A stretch of DNA of 64,000 nt from NCBI GenBank assembly GCA_025210295.1, contig JAOASC010000026.1, positions 1-64,000 on the forward strand, in the 5' to 3' direction. This document shows, piece after piece, positions 9,252 to 17,797 of this stretch. The translations under genes and the position numbers were made by a program. This DNA is from Flavobacteriales bacterium (GTDB taxonomy: Bacteria; Bacteroidota; Bacteroidia; Flavobacteriales_D; Parvicellaceae). Below the pieces are notes generated by a model. It saw nothing but the letters and a program-made list of their open reading frames with translations, did no database searches and was not told where the DNA came from. Every line of letters begins with the position of its first letter. Position 1 is the first letter of the stretch.

Positions 9252-9893
9252 TTATAATTTTCTAGCAATCATTAAACCATCCCTAACTGGCATAAGTATG
9301 TTTTCAACACGTTCATCATCTTGTATTTTTTTACAATAGTCAACCATTGCTTGTGTGTCTTTATCATTAGGAGCGATAGGTTCAGCGACTTTACCACTCC
9401 ATAAAACGTTATCAGCGATAATGTATCCTCCTTTCGTCGTTTTATCAATGACTAAATCAAAGTAATTGGAGTAATTTATTTTATCAGCATCAATAAAAAT
9501 GAGATCAAATTCTAAATCTAAATCGGGGATTATTTCCATTGCATTTCCAATTCTGAAATCAATTTGTTCTTTGTATTCACTTTTATCAAAGTAAGATTGC
9601 GTAAAATCTTCTAACTCTTCGTTTTTATCAATCGTTATGAGCTTTCCTCCTTTCTGCATACCCTCAGCTAAGCATAAAGCACTATAACCGGTATAAGTTC
9701 CTATTTCTAAAATATTTTTAGGGGTTGCCATATGACTAAAGAGACTCAAAATTCGACCTTGCATATGCCCAGAAAGCATTCTGGGGATCATAACTTGTAG
9801 ATGAGTTTGGCGATTCAAATCATATAATAACTCATTTTCAGGAGTTGTATGCGCTTCTGAAAATTCATCTATTTGAGCTGGTATAAAGTCCAT
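9252..9893 (-). CDS. Class I SAM-dependent O-methyltransferase (CCoAOMT-like)
   Basis: 213 residues. The SAM site ILEIGTYTGYSALCLAEG (about residues 61-78) and the metal-associated motifs FIDADKINY and ADNVLW are those of the cation-dependent catechol/caffeoyl-CoA O-methyltransferase family. It is the typical length of small bacterial members and cytoplasmic. Substrates of these bacterial enzymes are usually unknown aromatic hydroxyls, so no physiological reaction is claimed. It is the first gene of a pair with the secreted aminopeptidase, with no obvious functional link. Confidence 0.88.
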   Translation of the reverse strand: MDFIPAQIDEFSEAHTTPENELLYDLNRQTHLQVMIPRMLSGHMQGRILSLFSHMATPKNILEIGTYTGYSALCLAEGMQKGGKLITIDKNEELEDFTQSYFDKSEYKEQIDFRIGNAMEIIPDLDLEFDLIFIDADKINYSNYFDLVIDKTTKGGYIIADNVLWSGKVAEPIAPNDKDTQAMVDYCKKIQDDERVENILMPVRDGLMIARKL

Positions 9894-9924
9894 AGGTTTA
9901 ATTTTAAAATATAAAGATAGTAGT

Positions 9925-12807
9925 TTATCTCAACAATATCACATGTCCCTTGTAGTGATGTGTTGCTCCAAAACCATCAATTACAGTAAGCTTCCATATA
10001 TAGGTATCTGTTTTGGCAGGAACAGTTTTATGTTCTCCATCCCAGCCTCTAGTGAGATCATCTGTAAAATAAATTAAGGTTCCCCATTTATCAAAAATAG
10101 AAAGTTCTGCTTGTTGTAGATTATAACCTACAACATTAAAGATATCATTGTCACCATCTCCATTGGGGGTAAAAGCGTTAGGAACGTATATACTTGTAAC
10201 GGCATCAATGGCAATAACTAGTTCGCTAGTGTCAATACAATTGTTGATTGTACTAGCAATTAAAGTCACTGTATATTTACCAGTGTCTTGATAGGTGTGT
10301 GATAGCTCAAATAAATTACTTGTTTCATGATCACCAAAATCCCATTCATAATTATCGGCCCCAATAGAGTTATTGTTAAACTCAATATTCGATAAATACA
10401 TATTAGTACTTGGTGGGCTAGCTTCAAAACTAGCGATAGGGTTATGAAAAACAGTAATGAAATTTTCTTTTAATAAGGTTTCTGAACAACCTAAATCATT
10501 TGTTACTGTTAGTTCAATATTAAAAGTTGTATCATTTTCATTGCTGTTATTTTCAAAGCAAACTTGGGGGGTAGAGGTATTACTGGTGGTATTATTTCCA
10601 AAATTCCAATCCCAAGCAATCATACTAGAATTGTTTGTCGTACTTAAATCATTCAAATTAATACATAAAGGAGAACAGCCTTCTAAAAGGTCACTTGAAA
10701 ATTCTACCGTTGGTTTTTCTAACACTGTTATTGGGTTTTCGATGGTATCTTCACATCCAAAATTAGAGATTACGATAAGCTGGGTGGTGTATATTCCAGC
10801 TTGTGAATAGTAATTTACAGGATTGGGTAAACTTGATAAGTTTCCATCACCAAAATCCCAAGTAGTTGTTAGAATACTCCCTGAAGTAATTGTAGATTCA
10901 TTGGTGAATTGAGTAGGAGGTTCATTTTCACAAACCTCAGTAGCACTAAAAGATGCAACAGGAACCGGATGAACAGTGATGGTATCATCGAAAGTCGCTA
11001 CACAGCCATTGTTTGAACTGGCAATTAAGGTAACATGATAATCTCCTTCAGACGGGTAAACATGTGTTGGGGCCTGTTCTGAACTCAATACACTTCCATC
11101 CCCAAAATTCCATATCCATCCAGAAATATTATCAGGAGCATTAATTGTTGAGGTATTAACAAAAGTAATAGGAGTATATAAACACTCAGGATTTGCAGTA
11201 AAACTTGGTGCAGGAACAGGGAATCTGGTAATCGTTTGACTCAAGGTATCGTCACAACCATGAGCACTGGTAATAATTTGAGTTACGGTATAAGTTCCGT
11301 CAGTTGTATAAGTGTAGTTAGGAGAAGTGTCGGTACTCGTATTTCCATCGCCAAAATCCCAATCCCAGTTAATAATTTGCCCTGTATTGATGGATGAGTT
11401 ATCAATAAAGTTAACCGCTTCATACAAGCAGTCATCAGTAAACGAATAAGCAGCAAGTGGTTCTGCAAAAACTTCGATTTGTTGTGTTGTCGATATAATA
11501 CAGTTATTATCACTCGTTGCAGTTAGGCTAACTTGATAAACGCCGTCAGCGCTGTATGTATGCACGTCATCTTGGTTTGTAGAGGTGTTGCCATCACCGA
11601 AATCCCATGCCCAAGCAGCAATAGTACCAATTGAAATGGTTGTTTGATTAGTGAAACTTGTAAGGTCTCCTAAACAAGTATCATTAGCGCTGAAACTAGT
11701 AACAGGTAATGCATAAATATCAATGGTTTGTGTTAATGTAGCTACACAACCATCACTTGAGACAATACTTAGCGAGACATTTTTTGTTCCTGGGGTAGTA
11801 TAGGTATGAGTAGGAGAAGGTGTAGTAGAAGTATTGCCGTCTCCAAAATCCCAATTCCAAGAAGTCAGTGTTGTCGTTCCATAGGGAGTTGAAGCATCTG
11901 TAAATGCTACAGTCTCATCTTGACAGGTGTTGTTGAATGAAAAACTAGCTGTAGGAGAGTTTACGATTAGGTCTACTGCAGCATATACACAAGAAGAGGA
12001 TTGAGTTACAGGGTCAATGTAAAAAGCAGTAGCTGTTACCGTTTGGTTTCCGCCACCATTAAAAGTTAATGTCCCATCCCAATTAAGGTTGTTAAGGTTA
12101 GCAGTTAATGGTGACTCAGCAAAATTTCCTGTTAAGACAACCGAATCGGTAATAGCGTGGGTAACAGTACCTGCAATATTAAAGGCACAGTTTTCATTAT
12201 CACCATCTAAATGAGAGGTGATAAAGATATTGGGCTCCTGTGCAAATATCGGTGTGATGTTGTCTAACATGATATAAGATAAATTGGGGGAACCCTGATT
12301 GATTCTAAAATAGATATGTGTAAAGTTTTGAGTAGGAGTAAAATTTACAGTAAATGTTTGCCAATTGGTATTTGTAACGACAGGTGAAGACCATAATAAT
12401 TCTGTAGTTGCACAAATTCCTGTAGCACCATATATATTAAGACTAGATGGCCCTGGGTTAATTCCTCCTCCATTGGATGTTGTAATGGCCATATCTATTG
12501 TGAATTGATATGGTACTCCAGCTTGCATATTTCCACTTAACTGTTGAGAGGCTCCTTCTAGCCAATTGGCTCCACCATTCACAAAACCCACATACGAGTT
12601 CCCATCAGATGGTGGTAAGTTAACCCCCCAACTTCCTGGTTGGGTATCTGGAGTAATTCCACATGTGCTCCATGGAGCAGGAGTAATATGAGCGCCAGTA
12701 GGTCCCTCAAATGATGGATTAATAACTTCTAAAGGTGTTAATTCCTGACATTGAGAAAAATAAGCAAAAGGTAAAATTACGAGTATGGTGAATAAGGCAA
12801 TTTTCAT
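9925..12807 (-). CDS. Large PKD-repeat surface protein with type B T9SS sorting domain
   Basis: 960 residues. After a signal peptide (1-18) comes a jelly-roll, carbohydrate-binding-like domain (about 25-190), an Ig-like segment and seven PKD-type repeats, each marked by a WDFGDG or variant motif followed by HTY-type ends. The sixth is degenerate (WNFGNN). The last 90 residues, from VPNAFTPNGDGDNDIF to HVILLR, are the gliding-motility-associated C-terminal (CHU_C, TIGR04131) domain that targets proteins to the T9SS. It is probably an adhesin or a surface carbohydrate-binding protein. No catalytic domain is seen. A single-gene unit, 32 bases before the O-methyltransferase gene. Confidence 0.9.
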   Translation of the reverse strand: MKIALFTILVILPFAYFSQCQELTPLEVINPSFEGPTGAHITPAPWSTCGITPDTQPGSWGVNLPPSDGNSYVGFVNGGANWLEGASQQLSGNMQAGVPYQFTIDMAITTSNGGGINPGPSSLNIYGATGICATTELLWSSPVVTNTNWQTFTVNFTPTQNFTHIYFRINQGSPNLSYIMLDNITPIFAQEPNIFITSHLDGDNENCAFNIAGTVTHAITDSVVLTGNFAESPLTANLNNLNWDGTLTFNGGGNQTVTATAFYIDPVTQSSSCVYAAVDLIVNSPTASFSFNNTCQDETVAFTDASTPYGTTTLTSWNWDFGDGNTSTTPSPTHTYTTPGTKNVSLSIVSSDGCVATLTQTIDIYALPVTSFSANDTCLGDLTSFTNQTTISIGTIAAWAWDFGDGNTSTNQDDVHTYSADGVYQVSLTATSDNNCIISTTQQIEVFAEPLAAYSFTDDCLYEAVNFIDNSSINTGQIINWDWDFGDGNTSTDTSPNYTYTTDGTYTVTQIITSAHGCDDTLSQTITRFPVPAPSFTANPECLYTPITFVNTSTINAPDNISGWIWNFGDGSVLSSEQAPTHVYPSEGDYHVTLIASSNNGCVATFDDTITVHPVPVASFSATEVCENEPPTQFTNESTITSGSILTTTWDFGDGNLSSLPNPVNYYSQAGIYTTQLIVISNFGCEDTIENPITVLEKPTVEFSSDLLEGCSPLCINLNDLSTTNNSSMIAWDWNFGNNTTSNTSTPQVCFENNSNENDTTFNIELTVTNDLGCSETLLKENFITVFHNPIASFEASPPSTNMYLSNIEFNNNSIGADNYEWDFGDHETSNLFELSHTYQDTGKYTVTLIASTINNCIDTSELVIAIDAVTSIYVPNAFTPNGDGDNDIFNVVGYNLQQAELSIFDKWGTLIYFTDDLTRGWDGEHKTVPAKTDTYIWKLTVIDGFGATHHYKGHVILLR

Positions 12808-12868
12808 TATGTTCTTTTATATCTTAACGAGTCTACAAAGGGCAACGTTGCTTTTTGTATAAAATACC

Positions 12869-13240
12869 AAACCTATAAGCCGGGTTCTGTCTCAATTGAA
12901 TTGAGCTCTATCATTTATCTCCACTTATTATCACTAATAAGCTCCATCAACCTACCCTCCAGATTAAGCGAGCAACTTTTTATATAACTAAGGTTATAAA
13001 CTCTGGTATATTTGGTCTTTCAGCGTATGAGGTTTACCTAGCTAATAATGTTACCATTACTACTGGTGAGCTCTTACCTCACCTTTTCACCTTTACCTTA
13101 CCCCAAAAGCAAGGAAGTTTGTTTTCTGTGGCACTTTCTGTATCTCAAATAAAATCAAGACCCTTCCCGTTAGGAAGCATACTGCTCTTCGCTGCCCGGA
13201 CTTTCCTCTCTGAGTATTCAGAGCGATAGAACGGTTTGGC
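12869..13240 (-). ncRNA. rnpB: RNase P RNA
   Basis: Read on the minus strand, the 5' region contains GAGGAAAGTCCGGGC (about 13208-13194) and the 3' region contains AGACAGAACCCGGCTTATA (about 12893-12875), the two most conserved blocks of bacterial RNase P RNA, in the right order and about 320 nt apart. This RNA is the catalytic subunit that matures the 5' ends of tRNAs. The ends are approximate; the 5' end is set six bases after a TATCTTTG -7 box. Nothing in this 520-base gap looks like protein. Confidence 0.93.
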
Positions 13241-13244
13241 GACA

Positions 13245-13252
13245 CAAAGATA
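13245..13252 (-). promoter_or_regulatory. -7 promoter element for rnpB
   Basis: The minus strand reads TATCTTTG, matching TAnnTTTG, and is placed a few bases before the inferred RNA 5' end. No clear TTG upstream. Confidence 0.5.
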
Positions 13253-13269
13253 AAGCTTAACATTTAAAA

Positions 13270-13301
13270 TTGTTTGTTATTCATAAAATTTATTAGTTTT
13301 G
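13270..13301 (+). promoter_or_regulatory. Promoter for the KAS III-like gene
   Basis: TTG at 13270-13272 (or 13274-13276) and TAGTTTTG at 13294-13301 give spacers of 21 or 17 bases, within the range for Bacteroidota sigma-A promoters. It diverges from the rnpB promoter. Confidence 0.55.
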
Positions 13302-13328
13302 GCTAACTAAACTAACGCATACACAAAT

Positions 13329-14330
13329 ATGTTTAATTCAAAGATTATAGGAACAGGGCATTACGTTCCTCAAACTAAGGTGTCTAATGATGATTTATCT
13401 CAAATGATGGACACCAATGATGAATGGATTCAAGAAAGAACAGGAATACAGGAGAGAAGATGGGCAGATAAAGCATTAGATGAGTCTGCAACAACAATGG
13501 CAGTAAAGGCCAGTGAAATGGCAATTCAAAAGGCAGGATTAAAAAACGAGGAAATCGACTTTATCGTTTTTGCTACTTTAAGTCCAGATTATTATTTTCC
13601 AGGAGGAGGAGTACAATTACAACATCTATTAGGTATGCCTACTGTTGGAGCTTTGGATGTAAGAGCGCAATGCTCTGGGTTTATTTATGCTATATCAGTG
13701 GCTGACCAATTCATCAAAACCGGGATGTATAAGAATGTACTAGTGGTAGGAGCCGAGTCTCAATCGGGGTTGTTGGATAAAACAACTAGAGGTAGAAATA
13801 TGGCAGTAATATTTGGTGATGGAGCTGGAGCTGCTGTGTTAACAAGAACGGAAGACAATTCAAAAGGGGTATTGTCTACGCATCTCCACTCTGAAGGGCA
13901 ATATGCTGAAGAGCTCGCTTTACTTAGTCCTAATCCATCTAAGTGGGTTAAACATTTTGAAAATAATGAAGAAGATTTAAGCTATTACCCATATATGAAT
14001 GGTCCTTTTGTTTTTAAACATGCAGTAACTCGTTTTTCTGAAGCAATTGTAGAGGGACTTGAGCAAAATAAAATTGAAGCTCAAGATATTGACCTATTAA
14101 TACCGCATCAAGCCAACTTAAGAATCTCTCAGTTTGTACAAAAAAAGTTTAAACTTTCAGATGATCAAGTGTTTAATAACATTCAAAAATATGGAAATAC
14201 AACAGCTGCATCCATAGCAATTGCGTTATCCGAAGCTGTTGAAGAAGGGAAAATCAAAGAAGATGATTTGGTTGTTTTGGCTGCTTTTGGAAGTGGGTTC
14301 ACTTGGGGAAGTGTTATTTTACGTTGGTAA
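13329..14330 (+). CDS. 3-oxoacyl-ACP synthase III family protein (FabH-like)
   Basis: 333 residues with the KAS III fold and an intact catalytic triad: C115 (AQCSGF), H260 (PHQAN) and N290 (YGNTTAAS). FabH enzymes condense acetyl-CoA or another acyl-CoA with malonyl-ACP to start fatty acid synthesis. The active-site regions are good but the protein is more divergent than housekeeping FabH usually is, and it is not beside plsX, rpmF or fabD. It may therefore be one of the extra KAS III paralogs common in Bacteroidota that serve branched or polyunsaturated lipid or pigment synthesis. Cytoplasmic, monocistronic, with its own promoter. Confidence 0.87.
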   Translation: MFNSKIIGTGHYVPQTKVSNDDLSQMMDTNDEWIQERTGIQERRWADKALDESATTMAVKASEMAIQKAGLKNEEIDFIVFATLSPDYYFPGGGVQLQHLLGMPTVGALDVRAQCSGFIYAISVADQFIKTGMYKNVLVVGAESQSGLLDKTTRGRNMAVIFGDGAGAAVLTRTEDNSKGVLSTHLHSEGQYAEELALLSPNPSKWVKHFENNEEDLSYYPYMNGPFVFKHAVTRFSEAIVEGLEQNKIEAQDIDLLIPHQANLRISQFVQKKFKLSDDQVFNNIQKYGNTTAASIAIALSEAVEEGKIKEDDLVVLAAFGSGFTWGSVILRW

Positions 14331-14333
14331 AGC

Positions 14334-14407
14334 TAAAGAATAAAGAATAAAGAATAAAGAATAAAGAATAAAGAATAAAGAATAAAGAATAAAGAATAAA
14401 GAATAAA
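14334..14407. repeat. Heptanucleotide tandem repeat (TAAAGAA)10
   Basis: Ten perfect copies of TAAAGAA (14334-14403) and a partial copy that merges into an A run. It lies immediately after the KAS III-like stop codon and before a terminator shared with the convergent gene. No copy is inside a gene. Confidence 0.95.
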
Positions 14408-14438
14408 AAAAGAGGATAATTGCTTATCCTCTTTTTTT
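14405..14438. terminator. Bidirectional terminator
   Basis: AAGAGGATAA (14410-14419) pairs with TTATCCTCTT (14424-14433) around TTGC, and the flanking A and T runs extend the stem. It serves both convergent genes. Confidence 0.85.
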
Positions 14439-16504
14439 TATTGAACTTTCATTATTGGATAAGCTTTGTTTTGATATTTAATGAAGTAGACTCCGGGGTT
14501 AAGACTTGATAAATCTAATTGATGGTAGGCATTAATGTTCACAATTAACCTTTGTCCGTTAGCATCAAAAAGCTGTAATAAACTATAATCAATTGTTGTT
14601 TCACTTTTTAACGTGATTACATCTCGAAATGGATTAGGGTAAAGTGTTAAAGGAGAAGAAGTATTTTTAGGAAGATTAGCGTGCGGTTGAGTGGGAACAT
14701 CAAAAAAGAATGTTGTAATGTGCCCCATAATTGAATCTCTAGCATTAACGGGGTAAATGGTTTCAAAAGGAAATGCAAAATAAACAAGCTTTCCTTGTAT
14801 AGAAGATGAACCGAAGTTTCCTTGATAAGATATTGCAGCGCACTTTAATGAATCTGAAGTATAATAGAGTGCTTTACTGGCACCGTTAACAGGAGAAATA
14901 ACATCAGGCCAATCTACATTGTAAGTTCCATTAGTGCCGTCATCAAATTGTAAAGTAGGTATGCTGTTAAATATTCCATAAGGAGTACTTGAACAAGAAT
15001 AAACGCTGTTAGCTGCATTGTTAGGCGCATCTTCAATATAGGCAGCTTTAAGGTATTGATGGTAGAAAGTAGTGTCAGAGTTGGAACCAAGATGTTGTAA
15101 GTCCCATCCAATCTCAGAGCCTGAAATAAATAAATAACCTCCTTGGTCAAGATAATTTTGTATTTTGATTTGTTCCGTTTGATCTAAACAATGGGTTTGA
15201 GAGCTCTCTTCTCCAAGGATATAATCAATAGCCGAATAGTTGTTGAGGTTGATTAGGTTTTCAGAAATAGCGTCATTAGTAGCAGATGAAAAGATATAAT
15301 TATTAGAATGAAGAGCACTACCATGTTGTCGAATGAAATTATAGGTGTTACCAACAGAATTCCGATCAAATCCATTTACAATTAAGAATGTCGAATTACT
15401 ATCGCTTGGAATTGCAGCTAATACTTCAGATGGAAGAGAGAAACTTCCGTTAAATTCACGTACAAGTCTTATGTATTGTATTTGATCGGTTGTAAGCCCA
15501 GTGATGAGAGGATTAGAGTGATCAAGTATCACCTCATTCCAAAAGTTGATACCATCAGAACTTAATTGAACTTTAATGATTTCAACAGGGTTACTTTGGA
15601 GCAGCACACGGATAGTTGTGGCATTTTCGTTAGTAACCGCAAATGAAGTGATTTTATTTAATGTATTATCAAAAGGATAAAATGGGGTAGTAATTTGCCC
15701 CTCACTGCTAAATAATTGATGTAAATTAGGATCTTGTAATGCATCAGATATTAACAAAGAATCACCATTAATGTACACTTTGTTTTGGACGAGGCGTATT
15801 CCATGACTATAATCTACATAGTCAATGCTATGGCCATTATATACAGGTTGGATAGGGTTGTTAACTGAGGTGTGCCATCCATAAATGACTACATATTCAT
15901 TGCCGTTTTCGTAAATTTCATTAGAGAGTATCACATCCTTTTTGTCTCCTCCAACAAGCGTGCCTAAAGGGTGGTTAACGATATTATTTTGTCTCACATT
16001 TCTTACAGCATCATTGTGTTGCTCAAAATAAGGTACTGTTGTCATTTGTGGACCAGGAGTTAAAGTAATAGGAGATAACTTCAATGAAGCTGTATTATAG
16101 ATTTCATTAACCATTTGACTGGTAGGTAGGGTGGTGTTGGTGTAATGAGCAATCTTTTGAGCTAATCCAGGTGTAGTAGGACATAAAAAATAATTAGCAT
16201 CACTTCCAATAGCTAAATAATCAGGAAGAACGTAGTAGGTAACAGTATAGTTTGTCCCATTTAATGTTTGGTTTTTAGTGATGGGGACTAAATTTCTTTG
16301 AAAGGAAGGAATGTTTCCTTTGATAACATGCTCATAAATGCTGTCTTCTCTAGCTTGTAAGCTAAGGTTAGTAATGCTATTTGCAAAACTATCCCCATCG
16401 GGGTAATTAGGGCTTCTTGGTGGGAGGTTTAAGGTTTGTGCGGATAAGCTTGAACTGATTGCAGAGATGCAGATCAAAAAAAAACTAATTTTTATAAAGA
16501 ACAT
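14438..16504 (-). CDS. Large T9SS-exported protein of unknown function
   Basis: 688 residues. Signal peptide at 1-22. The N-terminal half (about 60-270) contains YGWHTSVN and IDYVDYSHGIRLV, a segment I recognise from uncharacterised secreted proteins of several phyla but cannot name. A second domain (about 365-590) looks like a flavodoxin/GATase-like alpha-beta fold with FLIVNGFDR and the segment LDQGGYLFISGSEIGWDL, as in domains attached to xanthan lyase-like and golvesin-type proteins. The last 75 residues (LTLYPNPFRD to IMKVQ) are a type A T9SS sorting domain. No catalytic residues can be assigned. A single gene ended by the 14405-14438 terminator. Confidence 0.8.
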   Translation of the reverse strand: MFFIKISFFLICISAISSSLSAQTLNLPPRSPNYPDGDSFANSITNLSLQAREDSIYEHVIKGNIPSFQRNLVPITKNQTLNGTNYTVTYYVLPDYLAIGSDANYFLCPTTPGLAQKIAHYTNTTLPTSQMVNEIYNTASLKLSPITLTPGPQMTTVPYFEQHNDAVRNVRQNNIVNHPLGTLVGGDKKDVILSNEIYENGNEYVVIYGWHTSVNNPIQPVYNGHSIDYVDYSHGIRLVQNKVYINGDSLLISDALQDPNLHQLFSSEGQITTPFYPFDNTLNKITSFAVTNENATTIRVLLQSNPVEIIKVQLSSDGINFWNEVILDHSNPLITGLTTDQIQYIRLVREFNGSFSLPSEVLAAIPSDSNSTFLIVNGFDRNSVGNTYNFIRQHGSALHSNNYIFSSATNDAISENLINLNNYSAIDYILGEESSQTHCLDQTEQIKIQNYLDQGGYLFISGSEIGWDLQHLGSNSDTTFYHQYLKAAYIEDAPNNAANSVYSCSSTPYGIFNSIPTLQFDDGTNGTYNVDWPDVISPVNGASKALYYTSDSLKCAAISYQGNFGSSSIQGKLVYFAFPFETIYPVNARDSIMGHITTFFFDVPTQPHANLPKNTSSPLTLYPNPFRDVITLKSETTIDYSLLQLFDANGQRLIVNINAYHQLDLSSLNPGVYFIKYQNKAYPIMKVQ

Positions 16505-16624
16505 AGTGACTAAGTTTGTAATAGACTATGCAGTTTATAAAAATTAGTTTGAAGTACAAATAATTAGCAATTCTAATCTGCTATTCGTTTCGTTATAGTA
16601 ATCAATAATTGATTTAATGTCTAC

Positions 16625-17698
16625 TTATTTTTTCTCTTTGACTAAAACCATATATACTGGGAAGTGGTCACTATATCCATTCATAAAGTTAGGGCCAACA
16701 TAAGTTCTATGTGGATACCCTTTAAAACTTCCGGTATCATTTTTTAAGAATTCTTTATTATAAACAACCGCTTTGAAGAATTTATAAGTATCAAAGTTAT
16801 TATCTTTAGTAACAAAGCCAGGAGTTAAAATTAATTGATCAAATAAGTTCCAATTATCTCTCCATGCCAATGTCCCAATACCGTTTTTATAGAACTTTTC
16901 CATAGGGTTGTACAGTTTCTTTGGTGTTACAAACTCAATTTTGTCAACTGTTTTCATGGCTTTTTTGACACTTTTGTTTACAGGGTCATCGTTGAGGTCG
17001 CCCATGTAAACGACTTTAGCATTAGGTTCAGCAGCTTGAATTGAATCAATAATCGCTCTACCAACTTCACCTGCAGCAATTCTTCTAGGAGCACTTCTTT
17101 TTTCACCTCCTCTTCTTGATGGCCAGTGTGCAACAATGATGTGTATTCTTTCGCCATTTAATTTCCCAGTCACCAACAACTGATCCCTTGTTCTAAAGTG
17201 TTGATCTCCAGAATAGGTGTCAAGTTTAAATGGTTTAGAACTGATTAATTCAAAATATTTTGGGTTATAAAGCAATCCAACGTCAATTCCTCTAGCATCT
17301 GGAGAGTCGTATTGAACAATTTGATAATTTCTTGATTTGATTTGTTTTTGTGCAACTAAATCTTCTAATACCGTTCTGTTTTCGATTTCAGAAACACCTA
17401 AAATAGCCAGTCCATCAGGAAACGTTTTCGAACCAATTTTACTGATCACTTCAGCCATATTATTCAGTTTCTTATAATAGCGTTCAGTATTGAAATTCTT
17501 TTTACCATGTGGGGTAAAGTCTTCTTGGAGAATTTTATTGGTATCCGGGTCAACAATTGTGTCAAACAAGTTTTCTAGGTTATAAAAACCAATGCCTGCA
17601 ACTTCATATTGTTTGTTTTTATCTAAGGTTGGTTTCTGCGCTATAGCTGAGGTTATCAACGAAGCTAAGATAATTGTTAACAAAGATTTAATATACAT
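16625..17698 (-). CDS. Secreted endonuclease/exonuclease/phosphatase family protein
   Basis: 357 residues with a signal peptide (1-20). The EEP fold is marked by FYNLENLFD (near residue 38), a metal-binding Glu in GVSEIENR, AHWPSRRGG, GDLNDDP and the C-terminal SDHFPVY with the catalytic Asp-His pair. Such enzymes hydrolyse phosphodiester bonds in nucleic acids or phospholipids in a Mg-dependent way. The gene is divergent from a TonB receptor/DUF5689 operon, and this pairing is commonly seen in Flavobacteriales. The enzyme could release nucleotides or phosphate outside the cell for that receptor. The substrate is an inference. Confidence 0.87.
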   Translation of the reverse strand: MYIKSLLTIILASLITSAIAQKPTLDKNKQYEVAGIGFYNLENLFDTIVDPDTNKILQEDFTPHGKKNFNTERYYKKLNNMAEVISKIGSKTFPDGLAILGVSEIENRTVLEDLVAQKQIKSRNYQIVQYDSPDARGIDVGLLYNPKYFELISSKPFKLDTYSGDQHFRTRDQLLVTGKLNGERIHIIVAHWPSRRGGEKRSAPRRIAAGEVGRAIIDSIQAAEPNAKVVYMGDLNDDPVNKSVKKAMKTVDKIEFVTPKKLYNPMEKFYKNGIGTLAWRDNWNLFDQLILTPGFVTKDNNFDTYKFFKAVVYNKEFLKNDTGSFKGYPHRTYVGPNFMNGYSDHFPVYMVLVKEKK

Positions 17699-17699
17699 A

Positions 17700-17731
17700 T
17701 TGTTATTTTTTAAAGTAAAAGACTAATTTTG
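17700..17731 (+). promoter_or_regulatory. Promoter of the TonB receptor operon
   Basis: TTG at 17700-17702 and TAATTTTG at 17724-17731 with a 21-base spacer fit the -33/-7 consensus. The leader would be about 60 nt. A possible minus-strand -7 element TATATTTG (17776-17769) could serve the divergent EEP gene. Confidence 0.55.
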
Positions 17732-17797
17732 CACTCGAAATAAACACTTTTTGTCACATTAACCGGTACAAATATAGTTGCTTATTAAACATAAATA

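Noticed and set aside
10457-10810. Plus-strand open frame inside the PKD protein gene
   Set aside because: It is a shadow of a gene with repeated domains and its sequence has no family features.
14334-14407. Possible CRISPR-like or regularly spaced repeat
   Set aside because: It is a contiguous heptamer tandem without spacers, so not a CRISPR array.
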